A stretch of 64,000 nucleotides of DNA, from contig NW_006768780.1 of assembly GCF_000204055.1 (NCBI RefSeq), forward strand, positions 160,286 through 224,285, read 5' to 3'. This document shows, in pieces, positions 49,003-61,311 of this stretch; position 1 is the stretch's first letter; each line of letters opens with the position of its first letter. Source of the DNA: Melampsora larici-populina 98AG31 (lineage: Eukaryota; Basidiomycota; Pucciniomycetes; Pucciniales; Melampsoraceae). Both the position numbers and the translations under genes were made by a program. The notes below the pieces were generated by a model. The model was not told the DNA's origin. It ran no database searches and worked only from the letters and a program-made list of their open reading frames with translations.

Positions 49003-49287
49003 TCACGCTCACACCCGGCGGCTTTTTTGGGGCCCAGGGCATGGCCAGGGCCATGGCCCAGCATGGTGTGGCCCAATGTGGCCTTCCATTCAGAGAACCT
49101 CAGATCTGCATTTTTGGTCGCCATTCCCTGCTTAAGACCATCTTTAGGGGGACTTTGACTGAATTCCATGCCCGTTGAAGGCCATGAAGGGGTCGGTGTG
49201 TAGGCCACGGTGTGGCTTAAGCCCTGGCCCTTGCCATGTGCCCCTCCAGGGTGCCTTGTGGCGTCGTGGCACCGGGTGTGAGTGTGA
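49003..49287. mobile_element. 285-bp hAT-like MITE with perfect 8-bp duplication
   Basis: Ends TCACGCTCACACCCGG and, reversed, TCACACTCACACCCGG. Flanked by CATGTAAG at 48995-49002 and again at 49288-49295. The interior is GC-rich with repeated GGCCATGGCC-like palindromes. The uninterrupted counterpart near 37995 shows the empty site. The 8-bp duplication fits the hAT superfamily. Confidence 0.9.
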
Positions 49288-49850
49288 CATGTAAGTGAGC
49301 CCAGTTCGTGCAGCTCATCTACAGCCGTTCCAAGAAAGGTTGACAACTTTTTTTTGGAGAAAGTTGTCTCCGCAGCGGCTAAAACCAAAGACAAAACTTG
49401 ATTACAGGTTTATTATTTCCTGTATTCTTCCAATTAGCGGAGAGACAAAATCAAGTGAGGGACAAAACCCGGGTTTTGCACATTGGCGAGATTTCCAAAA
49501 AAATCAATCTTTGTTGGAACAGCTGTATATTGACAATTCAAATAATTGTACCTGATCCAATATCATGTTCAAGGATGAAGAGACTGTCCTGCACTCAGAT
49601 CCTTGCGTTTGATCTGAGTCAGCACAACCTTTGTAGCTCACCTTCGTAGAAAAGTTACACAAGGTGACCTATCTCAAGATAATATCTTGATGATCAACAA
49701 TTGTACACATCGTCATGGTCAGATATGTAAGCATGTTTTAAGTACAGTCTGTGCAGCTGATGACGATTTATAGACAAGTTGGTAATCAAATCTTCCTTTG
49801 ATCAATTCTCAACCAAGCCCTTTGAATTGTATAAACAAACTGCGCGCATG

Positions 49851-50357
49851 ACATGTTGAGTTTGGTGGTGAGGGGTCAATTGTACCTTTGCTGGGGAGAC
49901 GCGCTAGATGTGTTAGGAGGAGGATGCTATGAAAGTAAGGCGATCCGCCCCTCTTGTAATACGCGCCCCTAGCCTGAATCAACTCGATCAAGATGATGGA
50001 AAATGTATATCATTCAACTTTGATTTATCGTCAGCTATGGCAGCCTAAGTCTCCGAGCCTCCAAACTTGTCTATCTGACCCACATCGTGTTTGATCAACT
50101 CTATCATATATGATTGATTGATTGGAATTGATGAAGAGACATGATAAACTGACAAGATACAAAACAAAACAAAAAGCTACAACATATTAATTGATCTAAG
50201 ACTACATTCGTACAAAAAAGATTATAATTCCAAAAATCACGTAAGAAAATGATGAAAAAAGAATCCAATGAAAAAAAGCAATAAACAAGTTTGAAAAAAA
50301 GAATGCTATTCCAAAAGAAACAATCAATTCAAGAGAATCAATCCAAACAAGATTCCA
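49851..50357. other. 3' flank of REV1, no gene recognised
   Basis: AT-rich stretch after the duplicated segment; nothing coding or repetitive identified. Confidence 0.45.
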
Positions 50358-53300
50358 TCAAAACAAACAAGCACCATGATCTCTTTCACAAACTTCATCA
50401 ATCCGATCTTTAATCCCCTCAACCACTTTCTCCCAATCCTTTCTCCCAATAGAATCGATTTCAATCCATTTCTCTCTAATCATTTCTTCCCACCAAATCA
50501 TCAATTTATAAACTTTCTCTAACTCTTGTCCACTTTTTCTTTTCTTATCTAAACATTCAAATAAAAACTTTTCAATTTGATTGATGATTTCATTTCTTTC
50601 TTCTTCAATTTTCATTTCTAAAACTTCTTCATCTTCTTTTACTAATTCTTCAATTAAAACACTCACTTCTTCAAAACTTTCAAGTGTTCTTTCTCCTTTT
50701 TCTTCACATATCATTAAATAAGGTCTTTGAATAAATTCTAATGTTAAGACTTTTGATGCTTGACCAAATCGTTTTCTCCAACGTCTCCATCTATCATTTG
50801 CAGCTGTAACTTCTTTAAATCGATCTTGATGGGTTTGATATTGATCATAAATCAAATCAAGTTGAAAGGCTCTTGCTGAACTAAGTTCTCGAAAGAATCG
50901 AACGTCAATCTCGAGTGCTTCCAATTGTTCATCAGTAATGCGGTTTGGTGTGGGTAGCATCTGATTCGTCTCTTGACTACTGTCTTCCAAATCAGCAGTA
51001 AGATCTATCGGCTTGGGTTGAGGCCTTGAAATGAGTTTAAAGGTCCTTTTGCTTATCAATCTCTGACTCGGCCCAATAGGCGTGACCCGATGAACACCGT
51101 TTGTTTTCCGATTCGATCGTGTATCTTTGACAGGAAATCGAAGAGTAAGGGCCTTACCCTTTGTAGGCTGGACTCGGTTATTTAACTTTTTTTCAGTAAT
51201 TGACTTCTTGGCAAAAACAGGCTGTGGTGGTGGCAAGAGAGCCCGATCATGTTCAAGTTTGCGTTTTTCATACAGTGCCTCAATTGGTTTTCGAACTGAA
51301 GATGGCAGCTCGCTCAAGAAGGCCCAATCAACTTGGCTAGCTGACGGTAGCTGATCATAGTTTGTACTGGCTTGTGGAGCGTGATTCACGGGGGTCTTCA
51401 TTACGGTTGATGAGCGGGAAAGGTTGATCGATTTCATAACTGTGTTTCGCATAGGTGTAGGAAGTGCATCCACCACCTCTGGGTCGATTTGAGATGAAGA
51501 AGGTATGATAAGCTGGGTACAAGGTGCTGGACTTTGTAAAGTTTGTTTGGAAGTTGACGCCTTCGGAACTGCAAACTTGTTCGAGTGGTTCGGCTTTGGT
51601 GTGATAACCTGTACTGCTTTCGGTGAATTGTTTAAGTCGCGGACAGATGACTGAAGTTTTCCAGGCTTGAATGTCAAGGTGGATTGTCCTTTGGTATTGT
51701 TAATTTGACCAACTGTAGTTTTTTCTAATTTTTGAATTTGAATTCCGATCCCTCTTAAATCTTCGGGTGGAATATTTAAATTCTTAAGTAACTTCCATGC
51801 TTCTTCACAAATCCTTGACCCATCGTCGATCGCCGAGTCACCTGGTCCAGATATCTTACTGGTTCTACTCAACTCATCACACACTCCGTGCCCCATGAAT
51901 TTCGCAGATTCGATCGGCGCATTGGCTGCCCTTTTCATAATTTTCAAACTTAGGTGGCGTCCACGTAACCCAAGTTCTACTAATCTTCGACTGACTTCAA
52001 GACTAAGCTCCTTGATAAACTCATAAGATTGTTGATTTCCACCTGATTCTTGATTCTTGAAACGGATTCCATAGTTGACGACTGCCGAGACGGACTTTCG
52101 ATCATGATGACTAGATTTTAAAGGTCGGTCATCGATCCCTTTCGAGTAAAGATGTAGAGTCTTGCCTCGGATTGGTCCCATGACGTCAATAAGTTGAGAA
52201 ACTGAGATTTGTCCTAATTGTGCTACATTTGAAACTTGGAAAGCGGTTTCAATGTCGGCCTTTTGAGCCCATCCGACTCCTGGTAAATCATCAATTTTGA
52301 GATCACCAAGTAACTGAGCGATCTGAGGCCCATGTAAATGATAAGTTCCTGCCGGTTTAGCCTTTTTGGTTGCTAACTTGGCTAAAAGGATGTTATGCGA
52401 GATACCAATCGAGGCTTCGCATCCAGTTGAGGATCGTATTTTGGTACGGATCTCGTTTGCCAGTTTAGTCAAAGCGATTTCTTGGGTCTCCATAGAACAT
52501 GAAATGGGTTTCTTACTACTGATATCAATTAGGCATTCGTCTACCGATACAGCCTGTAATTCATCAGCATATGAAAGCAAGATGTTGTAGAATTTCAAAG
52601 AGATTTGTTCATAGAGTGTAAAGTCGTATGGGATGGTCTGAATCTGCGGACAAAGCTCTCGGGCCTTTCCAAGCCTTGAAGTCACAAAGTTGACATTCTC
52701 ATCAGAAAACATAGGGACAAGGGATTTTTGATGAAATTGGTCAGCATAAACGGGCTTACGACTGTCCGTTCTTCACTCCGAATGCTCTAGCCTCGTAGCT
52801 ACAGCTGGCGATTTCACTTGTACTCCTCTGACCAGTAGGTTGATTAGTTTGAGCATGACAAACAGCAACGGGCTTTCCTCTGAGATCGGGTCGTTTGATG
52901 AGTCCAGCTGAGATGAAAAAACAGTCAAAGTCGACGTGCATGATCGTTCGACCATCGGTCTCATCTCCAATCAGCTTCTTTGGAAGGACGTGCCTTCCAG
53001 TTTGCCCCACTTTCTGGTCGAACAATGTTGATACTTTTTGTAAAAGATCAGCCTTCCAGGTACTCAGATGATGAAGGCGTGATTGCCTGAAATATTCTTG
53101 GATGAAGTTGGGTGCATTAGAGTCTAAAATGGAAGTCACTTCATCTTGATGATCAATAAGTTTGATTGAATTCGCAGCGTCTTGTAGAGGACCACACGGG
53201 TTATTTGTTGAAGTCTCGCTCTGTATTTGATCGGGTGAAGAGGTAGTGGGAGCTGAGGTGAGAGGTGGAGTGGGTGTATATTTCGCTTTGCCTTTGTCTG

Positions 53301-54200
53301 AGACTGCAATAAGGGTTACAGCATGGTTTTGATTCGGTTTTGAGATTGAACAAGATTGAGTTGGTTTGGGGGTGGCTTGTGTGAATCCAGGTTTTCCAGA
53401 CTCCTTAGACATGGAGAATAACGTCCGCTGAGCGCCAGGAAGACCACCGGTGATCTCACCTCCCATGATGTTTTTGGAAATATTTTTGGTAGCACTATTG
53501 AGCGTGTAATCTGACCAGGGGAGAAGTCTTCCAGCTTCGACACTATCGACCAACCATGACGGAGTGACAACTTTATATAAACGGAACTCTTCGCGTTTTT
53601 TGGGAGTGAGAGCAGTGGCGATAATGTGCTAGGAGATGGAATCAAAGGTTAGCTTGTGGCGAGTTTTTTTTGAGCTATCAGAAGTGAACTGACAGTGATA
53701 ACAGACTTGTGATCTAGATAAGCCATATAAGTACCGCCGTGGACCACAATCATCTTACGAATTTCCGAAAGAGGTGGAGTGGTGTAGCCATTGACCTGAT
53801 TCAAAACGAGGCAACCATTAGTATACGCTTTCAAGAAAGTTACTTAACGTGGTATATTTAAGCTCACATGGATCACCAAACCTGCCATGAATTGAGGCCT
53901 TGAACCTTTCAAACCATCGGCGTCTCGAAGAAATGATTCTTGAACTTTGAGTTTAAGTCGCTTGTTAGCCATATATTGACCTATTTGTCCGAATTGGATG
54001 GCATCATAGCAGTTCGATTGAGTCGAGGCATCATTGTTTGAGGTAGGTATTTCTTTCCGTTTTCGAGATTGAGAATGAGATACAGTTGAGTTGGATGAAG
54101 TGTTCGGATTGAAATCAGGTAATGGTAATGTAGCAAGTAAATTATCGAATGCTTCATCAATGCCGAATTCATCCTCTTCGGGATCTGTTGAACCTATCAT
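50358..54200 (-). CDS. DNA repair protein REV1 (Y-family deoxycytidyl transferase)
   Basis: REV1 inserts dCMP opposite abasic sites and scaffolds translesion polymerases in the nucleus. Exons 54200-53868, 53795-53694, 53628-52760 and 52674-50358 join in phase (donors GTGAGC, GTCAGT, GTAAGC; acceptors ATCAG, CCTAG, TCAAG), giving about 1206 residues, typical for fungi. Domains: BRCT at about residues 95-180 (MIVVHGGTYMAYLDHKSVIT, HIIATALT, VVTPSWLVDSVEAGRLLPW); polymerase catalytic core starting HVDFDCFFISAGL with SYEARAFGVKNG, PYDFTLYEQIS and the catalytic SVDECLIDIS; little-finger region; two ubiquitin-binding motifs (IDPEVVDALPTPMR, DWAFLSELPSSVRK); a helical C-terminus. No lesion. It is head to head with COX20. 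The ATG was chosen because it is the first in the frame of exon 1. Confidence 0.93.
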
Positions 54201-54486
54201 GGTTATTCTGGTTTGAGTATGATTATCATCAGATGGGTATGGTTGGTATAAGAATGAGTTTTCTTGAGTAATACGGTAAATGAGGGTAAATGGTCAATAA
54301 GATTGTGCTGACCAGTTGGAATTCAATTTCGATTTCAGATATATGCGGGGCGGGGTGCTAGAGGGTGTTACTCCGGCTCACCCGGGCCAGTCAGGTCGGG
54401 ATGTTAAATTTGACCCGAAAATGATTTTGAATGAAGATCGAGTTTAAATTTTGCAAAGTCAGGTCTTCCCTATTTCTTTGACCAAT
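54201..54486. promoter_or_regulatory. Shared 5' region of REV1 and COX20
   Basis: The two start codons are 286 bp apart on opposite strands, so this short interval must hold both promoters. A GC-rich patch (GCGGGGCGGGG near 54344) stands out in otherwise AT-rich DNA. No specific factor site is claimed. Confidence 0.55.
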
Positions 54487-55187
54487 ATGACAACAATAAC
54501 TTCAAGTCCTGATTCAACCGGAGGCCCTTCATCTCTACCTCCTACTAACCCACCAAAGCTAACAACATGGGAAGCTTTTCAGGTACATTGATATCTTCAA
54601 TCTAACACCTTATTCACATCAATCAAAGTAAAGGAGTCGTTTTAGCTAATCAGGTCCTTAAAGTCCTTTGATTTATTTGACAGTCTGAAGGGTAGATTTG
54701 CAAGGGTGCCATGTCAACGAAAAGCACTCTTATTCGGTTTGGTTGGTGGTTCTGCAATAGGTGGTTTAAGACTGGTATCAACTAAACGTAAGATTCGTTT
54801 CTTCTTCCTTTGTTCTATTTTCTTGAGCTTCGAAGTGATGAACTCATTTACTTATGTTTCTTTCATCTTTCAAAAGGTGTAAGATCGTCAGCAAATTGGG
54901 GTTTTTATTCATTTATATTCCTTTCATCTATATCCTTTTATAATTGTAGTAAAAAACATGAAGTTGAAGTTCAACAAATTCAATCTGTAGTTGAAAAACT
55001 AAATCAACTCAAACAAAAAGATCTTAATTCAAATCTTACAAATCAATCGACATCAACTTCAAAATCTATTGATCAAGATCAATTGAAAGGAAGGGATGGA
55101 AATGATACTATCCAGTCGGAGAATTTACATGGTTCCTCAAATTCGACATCCTCCACAGCTCCTAAAAAGTCATGGTGGTTTTGGTGA
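54487..55187 (+). CDS. Cytochrome c oxidase assembly protein COX20
   Basis: COX20 is an inner-membrane chaperone for Cox2 maturation in mitochondria. Exons 54487-54582, 54664-54787 and 54877-55187 (donors GTACAT and GTAAGA; acceptors AAAG and AAAAG) give about 176 residues. Family signature: WEAFQSFDLF, the VPCQRKALLFG motif, first membrane segment GLVGGSAIGGLRLV, then SSANWGFYSFIFLSSISFYN forming the second segment and a charged coiled helix (QQIQSVVEKLNQLKQ). The N-terminus is Pro/Ser/Thr-rich and the C-terminus ends SWWFW. The second exon start was placed at 54664 because it alone keeps the SFDLF...VPC frame in phase. Confidence 0.88.
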
Positions 55188-56641
55188 TCTGTTTCAAGTC
55201 AGACTCCCGGCGTCAATTTTTCGCGTATCATCGATATTCGCCGGGTTGTAGGATTGAAAACAGAAGACTTGACAAAAAAACGAGACTTACAAATACTTGT
55301 TGGCGCATACCTTCATTCCTACATCATATTATCGCCGAATTCGGTTATATGTACACATGCTTGTATGAAGGCAATCAATCGAAATCATCTCTGGGAAATA
55401 AAAAAGTCAGAAGATCGATTTAAGATTGTGGGAGATCCTTTTAAACGAAAGAAGTCGAAAAAGATGGATATCTCAAACTTGAAACAATTTAGTGGAATTG
55501 ACGCATTGTTTTTATGGAACAGTAGACTGAAAAAACGGTATAGATGGAAATTGGAAGAGGGTGAGTGATCCGCAAAGATCCTTGTGGAGAAAAAGGCTTG
55601 TCCCACCATGGTCTGAGGAAATGTCTGGGATATCTGGCCTACAAGGTGTTTATCAGTGAGCATGGCAAATGATGGCCTGAATATCATAAAGGGAGCTGTT
55701 TGTCCCTCAAATCCTCACAATTTGAGGTCCTTCATTGGTACTGACTGGCAAATTCCTTTACTCTATTTTCATTCAACTAAAATATTTGAAAATCTTCCAA
55801 TCAATTCAATTCTTTCTGTTACTACAATCACAAACTCCTGTTCTTGTGTCACAGCTTCTTCCAACTCAGTACCACAATAAAGGTCAATTCCCTTTCTCAT
55901 TTTTTTTCACCCCATTGTCTCTTGTGATGATAAGAACTTTTTCTTTCACATCTTGCAACAAGTACTTGAAATCATTACCTTATTTCCACAATAAAACCCA
56001 ACTCCCCCCTATAATCTGCAACAATTGATGATGTCCTTTGCTCTATCTGGGTGACTTGCCTTTAGAAGCTTTTTGATTTTGAAAAGACTTAGTGCAGGCC
56101 ACCAGCTCTGTATGCCTTGCGAGTTAATCCAAACCAGTGTTTCAATTTTTTTTCTCACTGCACACTGCAACTGATGACATGATGATATCTTTGCATCTTA
56201 TAGGGAGACATCTTAGTTTCAAAGACTGCCTTGCAGTTTCTTCAACCACAACAAGAAGTAAAGGTGAGACATAAAAATCATAAATGGTGTTGCTGAGACT
56301 AGAGCTTAGCTGTACCAATTAGAAGCCTACCAAACTAAGCATTCAGATTAAAATTCCCCTACAAGATTTTCACATGTGTGTATAGCCACTCCAAAACAAG
56401 GTAACAGCTCTATAATTCTTTCAAGTTTAAAACACCATTTGAGTTTTTTTCTGGCTAGAAACTGCAACTGGCCACATCCTTGCATCATAGGAGAAATATC
56501 CTGTTTTGGGGACCTTTTCCCAAATATTTCCTTCAATCAGTGAAAGACACCCAACTCTCCAGGTATAGAATAGGCAAATAAAAAGGAACAAACAGAAATC
56601 TCATATTTTTCAATATTGGGATTTGAGATTAGCTGCATCAC
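55188..56641. other. Intergenic, no gene recognised
   Basis: Overlapping frames at 55172-55687 on both strands lack domains and splice support. The rest is AT-rich; a 5' exon of the following cysteine-rich frame could lie near its right end but was not found. Confidence 0.4.
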
Positions 56642-56992
56642 TTGTCAGACTTATCAACAAAGCTCAAACATCAGGAGGTGATCCATATAAGTGTTTCATG
56701 GACATTGGTAGCCTGTCTATCTGTGCTTGCATTGACAGGTACAACCTTGGCTGGGCAACGTGATTGTGGAAGTCCTTTGCAACAAAGCATTACAACTTGC
56801 AGCATTGAATGTAGGGCAGATATAAAATGTTTGGTATGTCTTGGATTTTTCCATTCTTGCACAAATTCAGGACGCCAAGAAGTCACAGAGTGTGCACGTT
56901 GTGGGGTACTAGACAGTTGCCAAGTTCTTGATTGTGGGAGCAGTCATAGAGCGGCAATTTGTAATCTATGTGAACTGCCAGCAAAACTATGA
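56642..56992 (+). CDS. Cysteine-rich secreted-type protein, start unresolved
   Basis: An open frame of about 110 codons encodes a hydrophobic leader (SWTLVACLSVLALTGTTLAG) followed by a short mature domain with 12 cysteines in pairs such as CLVC, CARC and CNLC, ending PAKL. Small secreted Cys-rich proteins are the classic effector type in rusts, which is the likely class here; function is inference. The frame has no ATG: it opens at TTG, and the only nearby ATG (within GTTTCATGGAC) is out of frame. So either a short upstream exon provides the start (an acceptor-like ACATCAG precedes GAGGTG) or the copy is a start-less relic. No stop or frameshift within the mature part. Confidence 0.5.
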   Translation: MSDLSTKLKHQEVIHISVSWTLVACLSVLALTGTTLAGQRDCGSPLQQSITTCSIECRADIKCLVCLGFFHSCTNSGRQEVTECARCGVLDSCQVLDCGSSHRAAICNLCELPAKL

Positions 56993-57174
56993 AGGAGTTT
57001 CATTTTCTTTTGAAAGCAAAAATCTCAACATATTTGAATCACTGTGGCTACTGGGCCTAGACTTTCTGTTCAAATGAAAAGGAAAAGGTAGATGTCTAAA
57101 TGATTCCAATATCCATGTTTGTGGCATTTATGTGTGATTCTTCTATTATTGTTTGGGGGGTCATATTGATTTCA

Positions 57175-57366
57175 TGTTATGACCCGGCTTCAGGGGGTCT
57201 GGGGTTCGTGGGCAAAGGGAAAGAGAGTGATATCCACGTATGATAGCTATTGTAGCATAGGGAGCAAAGCATGGATGGCTCGAGAGCTGGTACAAGTGCG
57301 GCTCTGGGTCTTGCCTGTCACAGGATTGTGACATCCCTATAGTCCCGTGTCAGAGAGATCATAACA
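57175..57366 (-). mobile_element. 3' LTR of the Ty3/gypsy element (192 bp)
   Basis: Starts TGTTATGA and ends TCATAACA, i.e. perfect 8-bp terminal inverted repeats with TG...CA. Read on the minus strand, the adjoining internal sequence is a purine tract (ACGGGGGATAG) directly against the LTR, as expected for a polypurine primer. No 5' LTR was found; the element is truncated. Confidence 0.8.
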
Positions 57367-57464
57367 CTATCCCCCGTTTTAGGCCCGGGCTCCCTGTTTG
57401 CGGCCCTGCCTCCATCCCCGGGGTGGTATTAAAAAACCCGGTGGGAAAAAACCGTACCCCTCAC

Positions 57465-60392
57465 TTACACCTTTCTCCTTCTTCGGTGTTCTTCTGCAGC
57501 CTTCGGAAACTGTCGATCAAACTCCTCGATCAATTCAATAGCGTTTTTAAGGTTAGCTAGTGGCTCCCATGTGTCATCTGCGCGTCCAAATCCCTTCCAG
57601 CTGATCAAATACTCATCTTTGTTTCTTCTTCTTCGTTTGTCTAATACTTCGTTCACCTCCCATTCCTCTTCACCCTCGACTTGAACTGGCTCTATTGGTT
57701 CTTGCACTCGGCCGTCAATCGAATCTGGATTGTGCTTTCGCAGGACCGACACGTGAAAGACCGGATGGACTCTACCCATTGATGCTGGTAATGATAGTCG
57801 GTATGCTGACGTCAACACTCGCTTGGTGATCGAGAAGGGGCCAAGCCAGCGATGATCAAGTTTTGTGCTTGGTCTTGTCGTCGAGATATGGCGACTACTC
57901 AACCATACTTCATCTCTGATGTTCGATTCCGGGGTTGGTCTTACTCCTTCGTCAAATTGTGCTTTCATCGACACCTGGGCTCTCTTCAAATTTTTGGTAA
58001 GCTCCTCTTGTACTTCTTCAATTACCTTCAATCTTCTTTCAACTGCTGGGATACATTGCTCATTTGAATGAATTCGTCCTAACGACAGGTCATGCCCTAA
58101 ATTCGCCTTGAATGGAGATACCCCTGTAGAAGAATGAGTACTATTATTGTACGCGAACTCGGCTAACGGTAAGAGTCCCTCCCAGTCGTCTTGCCGGTAG
58201 CCTACGAAATGGCGTAGGTACTGCTCGATAGCTTTATTGACGATTTCAGTTTGGCCGTCCGATCTTGGGTGGAACGCCGTCGACGGATGCAACTCGATCC
58301 CTAACTGTTTGTTTAGTGACTCTGTAATCTTTGACACAAACACACTTCCCCTATCCGATACGATTGTCTTAGGTGTACCATGTAATTTCCATATGTTTTT
58401 CAACATCACCGTCGCCAATTCTTCTGCGTTCATCTCCGTCGTGCATGGAACGAAATGGCCCATCTTTGTCAAACGATCAACGACTGTAAGTATGCAATTC
58501 ATGCCATTGGAGAGAGGTAACTCAGGAATCAAATCATAGCTAATATCGGTCCAGGGCCCTGCCGGTATGGGTAAAGGTTCCAGTGTCCCAAAAGGGCTTG
58601 CTGTTGATGACTTGGTCCGTAAGCACAATTCGCACCCATCTACGTAGCGATTAACATATGCTTTCGCCGATGGCCAAGTATACTGACGTTGGACTAAACT
58701 CAGGGTCTTTGCTCTTCCGGGATGTCCGGCTAACAAACTGTCGTGCCGGCTCCGAAGGATCTCGAGTTTCACCTTTGGGTCATCTGGCACTTCCACGATT
58801 CCCTTCCGATACAGCACCCCATCCGCAACAACATAACCGACTGGTAGATGTTTGCTTTGTGCCTCAACCGCCGACATCAGGTCCTGCACTCGTTGGTCTA
58901 CCTTTGATTCCTCTTGAATTCGATGGAGAATCATGTCGTCAGTCCATAGGGCTCCATTTGAGTTAGGCGTACGATCAATTGCGTCAACATGGAGTTGATC
59001 GGGTACGTGGTCCTGCTTGATATCTTGTTCGAACCACTCTTCGACCTCTGAATTCTCGATGCCTTCATCTCCGAACCACGCTTCAACATAATCAAGTTCA
59101 GCCGTGAATGAGGACTCAGATAGATTAGAGGGTTTCAGCAGAGATCCGAACGACCATTTCTCGTCGGTCGTTGGCTCTAGGTCCGGTCTGCGTGATAGAG
59201 CGTCTGGTTTGGTCCCTTGCCTTCCAGGTCTGAAACGGATGTGGAAGTCAAAACACCCAAGCATTTCCGCCCATCGAGCTTGTCTTCTGGTAAGTTGCTT
59301 GTTCGTCATGAATGTTTCTAAATTTTTATGATCTGTGTACACTACGACTTCAAGTCGATTGGGGTTTCCCTCAAGGTAATGTCTCCATTCCTTGAAGGAG
59401 GCAACCACTGCTAACAACTCCTTATCGAATATCTCATAGTTCCTCTCAGCCTGGACGAGCGACCGGGATAAGAAGGCGACTGGGTGTAGTACTCCGTCGA
59501 CGTCCTCTTGGGATAACACGGCTCCGAGTGCGAAGTCAGAACAATCGCACTCCAACACGAAGGCCTTGTAAGGATCGGCTATTTTCAAGATAGGCGCGGT
59601 GGTGAAGGCCTCTTTCAAGGATTCGAAGGCTTTGTCCCGTGCTGGTGTCCACTCAAAACGTACGTTGTCTCTCGTCAATTCATGCAGGGGTTGGGTGATT
59701 TTGGAAAAGTTGCCAATAAACCTTCTGTAGAAGTTGGCAAAACCTAGGAATCGTTGGATTTGGTTCACTGTTTTTGGTGCTGGCCATTCTCGTACCGCAG
59801 ATACCTTGACTGGATCCATCCGTACTTGGTTTTTTGAGATTAACAGTCCTAGGTACGCAATCTCCTTTTGAGAGAATTTACATTTTTCGGGTTTTAACCA
59901 TATTGAATGTTCCGCTAATGTCTTCAGCACTTCTTCTACAACTTGTTCGTGGTCAACACCCGCCGGCGTATAGATGAGGAGGTCATCGAGATAAGCAGCT
60001 AAGTCCTTTCCAATCCTTTCACGGAAGATATCTGAGATGAAAAACTGAAAGTATCCTGGAGCTCCCGTTGGGCCAAAGGGCATCACCAGTGGCTCGAACT
60101 GGCCCCTTTTACAGATGAAGGCTAACTTCGATTCATCTCCTTCGTGTACCCGTAGGTTATTATACCCGTTCCTCATGTCGAGGGAGGTATACCTTTCAGC
60201 GTTACGTAGGCTATCGACGAGTTCCATGGTTAGGGGCAACGGGTATCGGTTCTTTACGGTCAGTGCATTTAATCTTTGGTAGTCAAAACACGGCCAAAGG
60301 TTCCCATCTTTTTTGCCGGTAAACAGGACTGGGGCTGCCCAAGGAGATTTCGTACGTCGTATTGTTCCCTTTTCAAGACCTTCATCAATCAT
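57465..60392 (-). mobile_element. Ty3/gypsy chromovirus pol, 5'-truncated
   Basis: A 975-codon frame from within reverse transcriptase onward. Order: RT (KKDGNLWPCFDYQRLN, catalytic YLDD), RNase H (LECDCSDFALGAVLSQ, YTDHKNLE), integrase zinc-binding HHCC (H...H...CELC), DDE core (IVSDRGSVF, HPRSDGQTE), and a C-terminal chromodomain (EEWEVNEVLD, YLISWKGFGRADDTWEP), which marks a chromovirus that targets heterochromatin. Homology extends a few codons upstream to about 60430 and then stops. Gag, protease and the 5' LTR are absent, so this copy is dead despite its uninterrupted frame. Confidence 0.92.
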
Positions 60393-60617
60393 TTTATCTA
60401 ATGCAACTTCTTGTTGGGATATAAGGATATATCTGAGGTTTGGTCAAAGATCATTACAAAGGTTGGAAGTTACGAGTTAAGGAAAAAGGTAGTTGGCTGG
60501 TAGGAGGTTGAAGTGTTTGTGTTAAGTGTTGGTTAGGCTAGTTTGGAAAAGGCAACTCGATGCAAGTTGATGTGCTGTGAGACTAGTGTGGTTGTTGAGG
60601 AAAGGGGTGAATGTTGT

Positions 60618-61240
60618 CACTGCAGACATTATTCGGGTTCCCCAAGTGGGCAGGGAAAAATGATTGGGAGTATGATTTGTCATAAAATGGTCTATCACTC
60701 CACACCTGAGCCATAACACCCACACTACATATGTGTAGCAGGCTCAGTGAATATGTGGTTATCATGTACATACAGTTCTGCTCAGTTATCTGCTCATCAG
60801 GACAAGTTATTCATATGTAATACATGCTGTAACTTCTTTCAGATTGAAAAAAGCTTCCAAAAGATTGACTACATACACTGACTCAATGTTTTGGTGTGAT
60901 CTCATCAACTCAACTGCATGTAACACACTTTCTGTTACTAAGACATAGCTTCAACAATATTGCCTGAGCAGCTACAGAATTATATGTAGTGAATTTTTGG
61001 GAAAAAAATTTCAAAGTCGAAAAAGTTACATGTGGTATAACATGTGATTTATTTATTCTGATGGGCAAAAAACTGAGCAGACCTGTATGTACATGATAGA
61101 CAACTATTGACTTAGCTTGCTGCACATATGTAGTGTGGGTGAAATGGCCCAGGTGTGCAGTATTAGATTCTTTTATGAAAAACTGTACTATTAATCATTT
61201 TCCTCTGCCAAATTGGGGAAGTTGAATGATGTTTACAGTG
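60618..61240. mobile_element. 623-bp CACTA-like MITE, copy 2
   Basis: Same ends, orientation and length as 42972-43594, with only scattered substitutions. Flanked by TGT at 60615-60617 and 61241-61243. Inserted six bases inside the copia LTR. Confidence 0.9.
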
Positions 61241-61311
61241 TGTACACAGGGGTTTTTCTTCTCTTTATATACTTCTCTCTCAGTTTCTCTTCGCGTGTTC
61301 TGATTCTTTTC

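Larger units (their letters stand above)
40200..49850. repeat. Duplicated segment, copy 2, split by insertions
   Basis: Homology to 36790-38480 is present at 40200-40459 and resumes at 48314, running to about 49850. Everything between is an inserted LTR-like unit that itself carries two further elements, and a 285-bp MITE sits at 49003-49287. This gives a relative order: duplication, then LTR, then the CACTA-like and hAT-like insertions into the LTR. Confidence 0.7.
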
